A stretch of DNA of 36,611 nt from Chitinophagaceae bacterium (GTDB lineage Bacteria > Bacteroidota > Bacteroidia > Chitinophagales > Chitinophagaceae), in NCBI GenBank assembly GCA_903642275.1, contig CAHJWK010000035.1, positions 1 to 36,611 on the forward strand. Direction: 5' to 3'. Below are positions 1-7,712 of the stretch, one piece after another. The translations under genes were made by a program, and so were the position numbers. A model generated the notes under the pieces. It saw only the letters and a list, made by a program, of their open reading frames with translations. It was not told where the DNA came from and made no database searches. Each line of letters begins with the position of its first letter. Positions within the stretch are counted from its first letter, which is position 1.

Positions 1-537
1 TGTAAGCAACAAACCTAGTAAAATACTTGCTGTATAAAATGCAACCGAATACTTACTCATCATACCAATACCAACGCTTACACCAAACCAGTATAACCAT
101 TTATTTTCTTTTGTTTGAACGAAGCGAATGATGCTGAATGCAATCAATGTCCAGCATAAATTTTCAGGCGGATTTGGCTGGAATAGAAAGTACAATCTTA
201 AATAAACGCCGAAAATAAAGGGCAGAAATAAAAGTATTAACGCGAGAGTTTTACCGCCTAATGACTGAACAATCTTCCCGCAAATAATAAATATAGCAGC
301 GCCCATTAATGATGGAAAGAACTTAACCCAAAACATGCCATCACCCAAGAAATGTATTATCCATGCAAACAAAGAAAGCATTGGCGGTACTTCCATAAAA
401 CCCCAGGCAAGATGATGGCCTTCTGCGAGGTATAACATTTCGTCGCGATGTGGCTCATACACATGATTTTGTAAAAGATACGGGATGATAATTTTCAGCA
501 GCGCAAGAAAGTAAAGTAGCCGGTTGCTTTTGTTCAT
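1..537 (-). CDS. Glycosyltransferase family 39 (PMT_2-like) membrane protein, C-terminus cut by window edge
   Basis: The first 179 residues of a polytopic membrane protein are present and the rest lies beyond base 1. After an N-terminal hydrophobic segment there is a periplasmic-loop motif of the ArnT/PMT type, YEPHRDEMLYLAEGHHLAWG followed by PP, at about residues 27-50. Further hydrophobic segments follow, including one around LILLFLPFIFGVYLRLYFLF. Family members move a sugar from a polyprenyl-phosphate donor to lipid or protein acceptors at the outer face of the inner membrane, using acidic residues in the first loop (here the RDE motif). The ATG at 537 is 40 bases after the gltX stop, so it is probably the last visible gene of the gpmI-engB-gltX run. 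The substrate cannot be told from the sequence. Confidence 0.85.
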   Translation of the reverse strand, partial: MNKSNRLLYFLALLKIIIPYLLQNHVYEPHRDEMLYLAEGHHLAWGFMEVPPMLSLFAWIIHFLGDGMFWVKFFPSLMGAAIFIICGKIVQSLGGKTLALILLFLPFIFGVYLRLYFLFQPNPPENLCWTLIAFSIIRFVQTKENKWLYWFGVSVGIGMMSKYSVAFYTASILLGLLLT

Positions 538-577
538 GCAAAAATTTATTGAAATATACGAAGCAATAATATTATTG

Positions 578-2089
578 TTACAACAACTGCAGTGTGTGTT
601 TTATACGATTAATGGTTTCTTTTTTACCAATTAGCTCAGCGATATTAAAAACGTGCGGCCCAAATTTGCCGCCAACCAACATAATGCGGAACGGCAATAA
701 AAATTCACCAGGTTTCATGCGTGTTGCTGCTGCCAGTTCTGTAAAAGTTTTTTCAAGCTCATCATGTTTCCATGTTTCAAGCAAACTATAATCACGCATC
801 AATTCTGAAAAGAATTGTTGTTTGCGTTCGTTCCATTTTGGTTTAACAGACGAAATATCTATTTCTTTTGGTGCTGCAAAAAAGAATGATGATTGCTGAA
901 CAAAGTCAGTAAACAAAACACACCGGTCTTTTACCATTTCTATAACCTTTATCAATAAATCTTCATCATAAACAAAAACAGTTGCTTTATGCAATACTTC
1001 TTTGACTAATGGTTGAAGCCAGCTGGCTAAAGATTTTTTTATCCATTCATGATTGAACCACTTTGCTTTTTCATAATCGAATTTTGCACCTGCTTTATGT
1101 ACACGTTCTATTGAAAATGTTGAAATCAGTTCATCAAGCGAAAAAATTTCCTGTTCTGTTCCATCATTCCAGCCAAGCAATGCAAGAAAGTTTATAAATG
1201 CTTCCGGTAAAAAACCGCGTTCCCGAAAACCATGTGTAAGTTCATTTGTTTTCGGGTCAGTCCAGTTCATAGCAAATACAGGAAAGCCTAATCTATCACC
1301 ATCACGTTTACTTAGTTTTCCTTTGCCATCAGGTTTTAATATTAATGGAAGATGTGCCCATTGCGGCATATTTTCCAAACCAAATAGATACTGCCATAAA
1401 AGAATATGAACTGGCGATGACGGCAGCCATTCTTCGCCGCGAAATGCATGTGTAATCTGCATTGAATAATCATCCACCACAACTGCAAGATGATAGGTTG
1501 GCATTCCATCAGCTTTTAATAAAACCTTATCATCAACCTGCGATGTATTAAAGCTTACTTCACCACGAATCATATCATTAATACTTATAGTTTCGTTTTC
1601 AGGCATCTTAATTCTTATAACATAAGATGCATCACTGTTTAAAAGTTTTTTTGTTTCATCATCACTTAATGTGAGTGAATTTTTCATTTCGCTTCTTGAA
1701 GCATGACTGTATTGAAAATTTGGAACTGTTTTTCTTTTTTCTTCCAATTCTTCTGTTGTATCAAACGCATAATAAGCTTTGCCATCAACAATTAACTGTT
1801 CGGCATATTGCTTATACATTTCTTTTCTTTCGCTTTGGCGATAAGGTTCATACTTGCCGCCATGAACCACACTTTCATCAGGTTCAAGGCCACACCATTT
1901 CAAACATTCAAATATGTATGCTTCAGCACCTTCAACAAAACGGTTTTGGTCTGTATCTTCTATGCGAACAATAAAATCTCCCTTGTTATGTTTTGCAAAC
2001 AGGTAATTAAACAATACAGTGCGCATGCCGCCTATGTGCAAGCCACCTGTTGGCGAAGGCGCAAAACGTAGTCTAACTTTTTTGCTCAT
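578..2089 (-). CDS. gltX: Glutamyl-tRNA synthetase
   Basis: Class I aminoacyl-tRNA synthetase of 503 residues that charges tRNA-Glu with glutamate in the cytosol. The HIGH-type signature lies in APSPTGGLHIGG (residues 10-21) and the KMSKS-type loop is GKLSKRDG near residue 260. The region that binds zinc in E. coli GluRS (after the first third) has no cysteines here, so this is a zinc-free version. The open frame extends upstream to 2182, but that would overlap the end of engB. The ATG at 2089, which begins MSKKVRLRFAPSP, matches the family start and leaves 52 bases after the engB stop. That spacer carries three 7-nt direct repeats. Length and motifs are normal. Confidence 0.97.
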   Translation of the reverse strand: MSKKVRLRFAPSPTGGLHIGGMRTVLFNYLFAKHNKGDFIVRIEDTDQNRFVEGAEAYIFECLKWCGLEPDESVVHGGKYEPYRQSERKEMYKQYAEQLIVDGKAYYAFDTTEELEEKRKTVPNFQYSHASRSEMKNSLTLSDDETKKLLNSDASYVIRIKMPENETISINDMIRGEVSFNTSQVDDKVLLKADGMPTYHLAVVVDDYSMQITHAFRGEEWLPSSPVHILLWQYLFGLENMPQWAHLPLILKPDGKGKLSKRDGDRLGFPVFAMNWTDPKTNELTHGFRERGFLPEAFINFLALLGWNDGTEQEIFSLDELISTFSIERVHKAGAKFDYEKAKWFNHEWIKKSLASWLQPLVKEVLHKATVFVYDEDLLIKVIEMVKDRCVLFTDFVQQSSFFFAAPKEIDISSVKPKWNERKQQFFSELMRDYSLLETWKHDELEKTFTELAAATRMKPGEFLLPFRIMLVGGKFGPHVFNIAELIGKKETINRIKHTLQLL

Positions 2090-2100
2090 GCTGCGAAGAT

Positions 2101-2121
2101 AGGAGTTAGGAGAAAGGAGAT
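2101..2121. repeat. 7-nt tandem repeat in the engB-gltX spacer
   Basis: Three heptamers on the plus strand: AGGAGTT, AGGAGAA and AGGAGAT. They fill part of the 52-base gap before the gltX ATG; on the transcribed strand they read as CTCC-rich. Confidence 0.65.
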
Positions 2122-2141
2122 AGATAGTTGTAGTGTGCCCG

Positions 2142-2783
2142 TTAATTTGGTTGTTGTGCAAACGCTTTATTACTATCCTCAATAAAATCTAACACTTCTT
2201 CTTTACCTTGTTTTGTAATAATGCTGCTTACAAAATACCGCGGCAGAAACTGCCAGCTTTCACGCATCTTATCAAAAAATAGTTGAACGTTGCGTTCAAT
2301 TGCGCCTGGTTTTTCTTTATCTGCTTTTGTAAATACAATTACAAATGGTAATTGCCATTCTCCTACATCATTTATAAAATCAAAGTCAATCTGCTGCGGT
2401 TCGTGGCGTGCATCAATCAATACAAAAATGTTTAAAAGATTTTGGCGCTTACGTAAATAATCTTCAATCATCCTGCTCCAGTTTTTTCTTTGCTGCTGAC
2501 TTCTTTTTGCATAACCATAACCGGGTAAATCAACCAAAAACCAATTTGTTTTTTTTGTTGATTTTATTGTTGCCGTACTTTCAATTGTATAGTGATTGAT
2601 GAGCTGTGTTTTGCCTGGTGTTACTGAAATTTTTGCAAGCTTCGAATTATTGCAAATCATGTTTATTAAAGATGATTTACCCACATTACTTCTGCCAATA
2701 AAAGCATATTCAGGTTTGTCCGGTTTAGGGCATTTATCATAGGAAGGACTTGAAATGAGGTATGCGGTTTTTGTTATGTGCAT
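2142..2783 (-). CDS. engB: Ribosome biogenesis GTP-binding protein YihA/YsxC/EngB
   Basis: A 213-residue small GTPase of the EngB/YsxC family, needed for late assembly of the large ribosomal subunit. Guanine-nucleotide motifs are clear: G1 GRSNVGKSS, G2 threonine in the TPGKTQ stretch, G3 DLPGYGYA, G4 TKAD and the G5 serines near SSIITK. The frame continues to a TTG at 2792, but the ATG at 2783 gives the usual start and lies one base past the stop of the small upstream ORF, suggesting coupled translation. It sits between gpmI/ORF66 and gltX, all on the same strand. Nothing is missing or unusual in the protein. Confidence 0.96.
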   Translation of the reverse strand: MHITKTAYLISSPSYDKCPKPDKPEYAFIGRSNVGKSSLINMICNNSKLAKISVTPGKTQLINHYTIESTATIKSTKKTNWFLVDLPGYGYAKRSQQQRKNWSRMIEDYLRKRQNLLNIFVLIDARHEPQQIDFDFINDVGEWQLPFVIVFTKADKEKPGAIERNVQLFFDKMRESWQFLPRYFVSSIITKQGKEEVLDFIEDSNKAFAQQPN

Positions 2784-2784
2784 C

Positions 2785-2985
2785 TTATGCAAATAAACAA
2801 CGTTTACAATAAGTAAATTGGTTGATGCTTTTTAATGATTCAGCAAGCTGGTTATAATAACGAACTGGTGCAGTATATAAACTATTCCTGCAAGCATTAC
2901 AGCAGCGAGAGAATAAGGAACAGGTGAATGAATTCATATTCTTTAAAAGATTTTGTTTATCTGGTTTTGTAAGCAATCTGTCCAT
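2785..2985 (-). CDS. Small Cys-rich ORF of unknown function between gpmI and engB
   Basis: A 66-residue ORF with an ATG start 27 bases after the gpmI stop, and a stop one base before the engB ATG, so it fits exactly into the operon gap. It has six cysteines (CSLFSRCCNAC near residues 23-33 and CKRC near 60-63), is basic, and shows no signal peptide or membrane segment. I recognise no family. The perfect packing between two real genes argues that it is translated. Against it, the composition is unusual and it could be chance reading of a spacer. A role in metal or redox binding is only a guess from the paired cysteines. Confidence 0.42.
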   Translation of the reverse strand: MDRLLTKPDKQNLLKNMNSFTCSLFSRCCNACRNSLYTAPVRYYNQLAESLKSINQFTYCKRCLFA

Positions 2986-3012
2986 AAACAGGTGAATGAT
3001 AAATTTATAATA

Positions 3013-4539
3013 CTAAGGATGTGCAAGCACATTGCCAGTCATTTCTTTTGGAACAGGCAAACCCATAAACGTAAGAATTGTTGGTGCAAGGTCACCAAGC
3101 TTTCCAGGCTTTACTTCACCTTTCCATTCTTTATTAATTATAAAAAAAGGAACAAGGTTTAATGAATGTTGTGTGTTGGGCGACCCGTCTTCATTAATCT
3201 CATAATCTGCGTTGCCATGGTCTGCGGTTAAGAAGATTGTATAGTCATGTTCAAGTGCTGCGGTAACAACTTTTGCAACACAGGTATCAGCTGTTTCAAC
3301 AGCTTTTATTACAGCTTCCCAAACACCGGTATGACCAACCATATCTGCATTGGCAAAGTTGAGGCAAATAAAATCTGCGGTTTCATTTTGTATTTCGGGC
3401 AATAATTTTTCAGTTACATCATACGCACTCATTTCAGGTTTTAAATCATACGTAGCTACTTTTGGCGATTGAACAAGAATACGGCTTTCGCCATTAAAAG
3501 GCGCTTCTCTGCCACCGCTAAAAAAGAAAGTTACATGCGGATATTTCTCTGTTTCTGCAATGCGTATCTGTTTCTTACTATTTTGTTCAATGATGGCACC
3601 AAGTGTGTTATTTAAATTATCCGTTTCAAAAATGATGTGCACATCTTTAAAATTTTTATCATACTCCGTCATTGTTACATAATATAATTTTAAAGGATGC
3701 ATTTGTTGTTCTGGATATTCGTTTTGTGTAAGTGCTGCTGTTATTTCACGGCAACGGTCTGTGCGAAAATTAAAGCAGATAACGGCATCGCCATCTTTGA
3801 TAGTTGTCAAAGGTTTTTGCGCTTCATCAACAATAACAGTTGGCTTAATAAATTCATCAGTAATATTTTCTTTGTAAGATTGTTCAACTGCCGAAACAGC
3901 ATCGGTTGCGTTTGCACCTTCGCCTTTAACCAATGCGTCATAAGCAAGCCTGATACGTTCCCATCTTTTATCGCGGTCCATTGCATAATATCTTCCGCTT
4001 ATACTTGCAATTTTGCCAACTGAATTATCCAGATGTTGCTGCAAGTTTTTTATAACATCCAAACCACTGTGGGGGTCTGTATCACGACCGTCAGTAAAAG
4101 CATGAATATAAACTTCACTTAAGCCCTGTGCTGCACAAACGGTTGTTATTGCTTTAAGATGTGATGTATGAGAATGCACGCCACCATCACTTACCAAGCC
4201 CATTAAATGCAAAGCTTTTTTATTATCCCTGGCATATCTAATAGCATTTAAAAGATGTTCATTTTTTTGAAATTCGCCATCGCGAATGGCAACATTTATG
4301 CGCTGCAATTCCTGGTAAACAATTCTGCCGGCTCCAAGATTTAAATGACCAACTTCGCTGTTACCCATTTGTCCATCCGGTAAACCAACTGCTTCTCCGC
4401 AGGTAACCAAAGTTGTGTTTGAATATTTACTATACAAGCTGCTAACAAAAGGCGTTTTTGCATGTTGAATGGCATCAGATTTATACACTTTTCCCAAACC
4501 CCAGCCATCCATTATAATTAACATTGCTCGTTTACTCAT
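3013..4539 (-). CDS. gpmI: 2,3-bisphosphoglycerate-independent phosphoglycerate mutase
   Basis: Cytosolic glycolytic enzyme of 508 residues interconverting 3- and 2-phosphoglycerate with two Mn ions and a phosphoserine intermediate. It belongs to the alkaline phosphatase superfamily. Visible signatures are MDGWG (metal Asp11), the nucleophile serine in MGNSEVGHLNLGAGR (Ser61), ISGRYYAMDRDKRWER in the substrate-binding insert, and the metal-site stretches ANADMVGHTG and TADHGNADYE. The start ATG gives MSKRAMLIIMDGW, as expected. It is the first gene of the minus-strand run gpmI-ORF66-engB-gltX-GT39 and is divergent from the DUF4783 gene, with 159 bases between them. Length is typical. Confidence 0.97.
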   Translation of the reverse strand: MSKRAMLIIMDGWGLGKVYKSDAIQHAKTPFVSSLYSKYSNTTLVTCGEAVGLPDGQMGNSEVGHLNLGAGRIVYQELQRINVAIRDGEFQKNEHLLNAIRYARDNKKALHLMGLVSDGGVHSHTSHLKAITTVCAAQGLSEVYIHAFTDGRDTDPHSGLDVIKNLQQHLDNSVGKIASISGRYYAMDRDKRWERIRLAYDALVKGEGANATDAVSAVEQSYKENITDEFIKPTVIVDEAQKPLTTIKDGDAVICFNFRTDRCREITAALTQNEYPEQQMHPLKLYYVTMTEYDKNFKDVHIIFETDNLNNTLGAIIEQNSKKQIRIAETEKYPHVTFFFSGGREAPFNGESRILVQSPKVATYDLKPEMSAYDVTEKLLPEIQNETADFICLNFANADMVGHTGVWEAVIKAVETADTCVAKVVTAALEHDYTIFLTADHGNADYEINEDGSPNTQHSLNLVPFFIINKEWKGEVKPGKLGDLAPTILTFMGLPVPKEMTGNVLAHP

Positions 4540-4698
4540 GGCGTAAAACTACATTGTTTTAATATGCATGTTATTTGATTTCTTAAGTTTTCTGTTTCAA
4601 AATATGCTACAGATTTTATAGCCCATTTTCACAATTGCATAACGAACCATCTTAAACAATAAGCCGTACCTTTAGTCCATAAATTCAATAAATTTATA

Positions 4699-5073
4699 AT
4701 GAAGAAACTTTTTACCATAATTGGACTTATATTTTCGTTAGCAACATTTGCACAAACCGGTGATGCTGTTGTAAATGCTTTAAAAAGTGGTGATGCTGCA
4801 AAGTTCTCCAGCTATTTTGATAATGCTGTTGATGTTAAACTGCCTAAGCAAAATGAGATGCAGAATGTTAATAAAGCTCAAGCCGCAGCCACAATTAAGA
4901 ATTTTTTCAGCAGTAATAATATAAATGGGTTTGAGGTTATTTCTCAGCGCGAAATGAGTGGCACAATGTATATAGCCGGTAAGCTAAAGAATGCTTCACA
5001 GGATTATAATTTGACAGTGATGCTTAAAAATAAAGGTGATAACGTTTCAGTAATAACTGTCAGAATTAATTAA
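4699..5073 (+). CDS. Secreted DUF4783 (NTF2-like) protein
   Basis: A 124-residue protein with an N-terminal signal peptide (MKKLFTIIGLIFSLATFAQ, cleavage expected about residue 19) and a body that reads as DUF4783, a small NTF2-like fold common in Bacteroidota. The pattern is GDAVVNALKSGDAAKFSSYF, then KNFFSSN, ending in LKNKGDNVSVITVRIN. The molecular role of DUF4783 is unknown, and the fold usually forms a ligand pocket or a dimer. It is a single gene, divergent from gpmI and convergent with the SDR gene. A weak promoter-like box TACCTTTA lies at 4667-4674, about 25 bases before the ATG. Confidence 0.85.
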   Translation: MKKLFTIIGLIFSLATFAQTGDAVVNALKSGDAAKFSSYFDNAVDVKLPKQNEMQNVNKAQAAATIKNFFSSNNINGFEVISQREMSGTMYIAGKLKNASQDYNLTVMLKNKGDNVSVITVRIN

Positions 5074-5113
5074 GTTTTTTACAGCTTTTGCGAATTTATA
5101 TTGTAAATGCCCT

Positions 5114-5887
5114 TTATTTTTCCTGCATCACGCGCACAAGTTTAGTAATAGTATTTCGGGGAACAAACCTTGCGCCTTGTGCCATAATATAATTCATAGT
5201 TCCCTGAATGGCAACATTTTTCCCCTTCATCATAGCCTTGTAACCATAAGCCGCAACATCTTTACTTGAAGGTAGTTTTCTGTCTTTAATCATCTTGCTG
5301 TTATGCATATCTGCCACTTTTAAAAACTCACTTTGTGTGGGGCCCGGACATAAAGCAGTTACTGTAACACCTTTGTCTTCCAGTTCATTTGCCATAGCTT
5401 CACTTAAGCTTAGCACATAACTTTTGGTTGCAAAATAAACTGCCATTAACGGCCCTGGCTGAAATGCTGCAGTTGAGGCAACGTTCATTATTTTACCTCT
5501 TTCATTCTTAATCATGTCTTTTACATACAGCCAGCTTAAACGTGTTAATGCTTTAATGTTCACATCAATCATTCCGCTTAGCTTCTCCCAGTTTGCAGTA
5601 TTAAAAAATGCATAATCACCAAAGCCTGCATTGTTTACCAGATATTTTACCTGCAGATTATGAAGTGTTGTAAACTCATATACTTCATCTACCTGCTTTG
5701 CATCGCTTAAATCTTTGGCAAGCACATGCACCTGCACCTTATATTTTTCTTTGATTTCATCTGCAAGCTTATTTAATACATCTTCCCTGCGTGCTACAAG
5801 GGTTACATTATGTTTATGCTTGGCAAATTGTTTGGCAAGTTCTAAACCAATGCCTGATGAAGCACCGGTAATTACAGCGGTTGTCAT
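5114..5887 (-). CDS. Short-chain dehydrogenase/reductase (SDR) family oxidoreductase
   Basis: A classical SDR of 257 residues with a Rossmann fold. The cofactor motif TGASSGIG is at residues 7-14, NNAG follows in VNNAGFGDYAF, the catalytic serine is in NVASTAAF, and the Tyr-Lys pair is in VYFATKSYV. ARRE after the second strand (an Arg following the glycine motif) suggests a preference for NADPH. The substrate is not predictable; relatives are annotated as DltE-like or general ketone/aldehyde reductases. It starts five bases after the cysS stop, so the two are probably co-transcribed, without an obvious functional link. Confidence 0.93.
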   Translation of the reverse strand: MTTAVITGASSGIGLELAKQFAKHKHNVTLVARREDVLNKLADEIKEKYKVQVHVLAKDLSDAKQVDEVYEFTTLHNLQVKYLVNNAGFGDYAFFNTANWEKLSGMIDVNIKALTRLSWLYVKDMIKNERGKIMNVASTAAFQPGPLMAVYFATKSYVLSLSEAMANELEDKGVTVTALCPGPTQSEFLKVADMHNSKMIKDRKLPSSKDVAAYGYKAMMKGKNVAIQGTMNYIMAQGARFVPRNTITKLVRVMQEK

Positions 5888-5892
5888 TATGG

Positions 5893-7404
5893 TTAATTTA
5901 CGACATAACTGATGTTTCCGTTTTTATCATCTTTCAGTTGTATGCCGAGAGTTTGCAATTCGTTACGTATTTTATCGCTGGTGGCGTAATCTTTTTTTAC
6001 ACGTGCATCTTTGCGCATGTTGATTAATAACTGCATTACACCATCAAATTTGTTGTTATCTGTTTCCGATTCTGATTTCAATCCCAATATCTCTTCAACA
6101 AAGAACTGTATATTTTGTTTAAGCAGTTCCATAGTTTCTGCACTTATAGAACCAGCCGCTATATGTTGATCTTTTATTCCATTAATAACAGGAACCAGTT
6201 CAAACATATTGGCAAGCACTTTTGCAGTGCTGAAATCATCATTCATAAATTCATCAAACTCATTCAACAGCTTATTTACTTTGGTATCAAGCTCAGTGTT
6301 GACCATTGACTGATGATCGCTGATCATTGAAAGCTTCTTTAAATTTTCATACGCTTCCCATAAACGCTTTAATCCTTTCTCAGATGCCTGCAGCGCTTCA
6401 TTACTAAAATCTAATGTTGAGCGGTAATGTGTTTGCAGAATAAAGAAACGGATAACCATTGGATGATATGCCTGCTGCAATACCGGGTTATCGCCACTAA
6501 AAAGTTGTGTAAGCGTAATTACATTATTATAACTTTTACCCATCTTTTTTCCATTGATGGTAATCATGTTGTTGTGAATCCAGTAACGGGCGGGAATTTT
6601 ATGATTGCAAACATTGCTTTGTGCAATCTCGCATTCATGGTGCGGAAACAACAGGTCCATGCCACCACCATGAATATCAAACTCGCTACCCAGATATTTT
6701 GTGCTCATGGCAGAACATTCAATATGCCAACCCGGGAAACCCATACCCCATGGGCTTGTCCAGCGCATGATATGTTCAGGCGGCGCATTTTTCCATAAAG
6801 CAAAATCCGCCGTATTGCGTTTCTCTGTTTGATTATCCAGGTCACGTGTAGTAGCAATCATTTCATCTAAAACCCTTCCGCTTAACATTCCGTATGGTTC
6901 ATCTTTTTTAGAAAAATCAGTATTGTATTTTGCCACATCAAAGTAAACTGAGCCATTAACTTCATACCCATAACCATCTGCAATAATTTTTTCAATCATG
7001 CTTATTTGCTCGGTAATGTGCCCTGTTGCTGTTGGCTCAATGGTTGGATCAAGATTGTTTAACTTGTGCATTGCCCAATGAAAAAGATTGGTGTATTTCT
7101 GCACCAGCTCCATCGGTTCAAGCTGTTCAAGAATTGCTTTTTTTGAGATTTTATCTTCTGCGGCACGGCCTTCTTCTTCAAAATGCCCGGCATCTGTAAT
7201 ATTGCGCACATAACGCACTTTATAACCTGAATGCATCAGCCAGCGGTAAACAATATCAAATGTTATATACGGCCGCGCATGACCCAAATGACTTTCGCCA
7301 CTTACGGTTGGCCCGCATACGTACAAGCCAACAAGACCATGTGTTATTGGGTTAAAAATTTCTTTTTCTCTTGTAAGTGAATTATAAACTTTCAGTTCGC
7401 TCAT
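5893..7404 (-). CDS. cysS: Cysteinyl-tRNA synthetase
   Basis: Class I synthetase of 503 residues charging tRNA-Cys. The HIGH-type motif is SHLGHARPY and the KMSKS-type loop is GKKMGKSYNN. The catalytic zinc ligands are visible as CGPT, the Cys of WHIECSAM, and the His/Glu pair in HHECEIAQ. The C-terminal DALR helical domain is present. Between the catalytic core and the DALR helices, about residues 358-370 (SMISDHQSMVNT), the coding DNA is a run of degenerate 7-nt repeats, which makes this linker look like an insertion. The 308-base upstream region carries a 41-bp tandem repeat. The downstream SDR gene follows after five bases. Confidence 0.97.
   Translation of the reverse strand: MSELKVYNSLTREKEIFNPITHGLVGLYVCGPTVSGESHLGHARPYITFDIVYRWLMHSGYKVRYVRNITDAGHFEEEGRAAEDKISKKAILEQLEPMELVQKYTNLFHWAMHKLNNLDPTIEPTATGHITEQISMIEKIIADGYGYEVNGSVYFDVAKYNTDFSKKDEPYGMLSGRVLDEMIATTRDLDNQTEKRNTADFALWKNAPPEHIMRWTSPWGMGFPGWHIECSAMSTKYLGSEFDIHGGGMDLLFPHHECEIAQSNVCNHKIPARYWIHNNMITINGKKMGKSYNNVITLTQLFSGDNPVLQQAYHPMVIRFFILQTHYRSTLDFSNEALQASEKGLKRLWEAYENLKKLSMISDHQSMVNTELDTKVNKLLNEFDEFMNDDFSTAKVLANMFELVPVINGIKDQHIAAGSISAETMELLKQNIQFFVEEILGLKSESETDNNKFDGVMQLLINMRKDARVKKDYATSDKIRNELQTLGIQLKDDKNGNISYVVN
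6295..6329. repeat. Degenerate 7-nt tandem repeat inside cysS
   Basis: Five consecutive heptamers on the plus strand read AGTGTTG, ACCATTG, ACTGATG, ATCGCTG and ATCATTG, with a shared pattern A-Y-N-N-N-T-G in four of the five. They encode the polar linker of CysRS at about residues 358-370 on the minus strand. The pattern resembles that of the array at 18959-18979. Confidence 0.5.
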
Positions 7405-7534
7405 TTTAAAATAATAATGTTAAAGCGGCAGCAATTTTAAATATTGGGCTGCAAAAATCAATTCATTTTTTTAATAAATCAATTCAAATTTGATTTAATG
7501 CTTTCGTATAAATACTAAAATTGCTTGCCATAAG

Positions 7535-7709
7535 CTCCGGGAAGCCTTTTGTACAGGAAAGTGTGCCGTCGGGAACCCCGGGAAGGCATTTTTATTGAAA
7601 TATTCCCTGTTGGGGACCCCGGGAAGCCTTTTGTAATTAAAACTTGCCTGTCGGGAGCTCCGGGAAGCCATTTGTACCTGAAAAGTGCCTTGTCGGGGGA
7701 TTTCCGGCT
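7535..7709. repeat. 41-bp tandem repeat (four copies plus a degenerate fifth)
   Basis: The only gene-free stretch over 300 bases (7405-7712) holds this array. The core CYCCGGGAAG recurs at 7535, 7576, 7617 and 7658, an exact 41-base period, each followed by a T-rich stretch and then a TGTCGGG-type block. A fifth, decayed copy ends near 7709 (TTTCCGG). Copies differ at several positions, so the array is not recent. Each unit has a GC-rich core with the palindrome CCCGGG and can fold as a small hairpin (CGGG with CCCG). The period is not a multiple of three, so it does not encode a repeated peptide. It lies 130-310 bases upstream of the cysS ATG and directly past the stop of the EEP gene. The rest of the gap (7405-7530) is plain AT-rich DNA. 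No spacers separate the units, so it is not CRISPR. Confidence 0.85.
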
Positions 7710-7712
7710 AAA

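Noticed and set aside
7535-7709. CRISPR-like array
   Set aside because: Units are contiguous with no unique spacers, and no cas genes are in the window.
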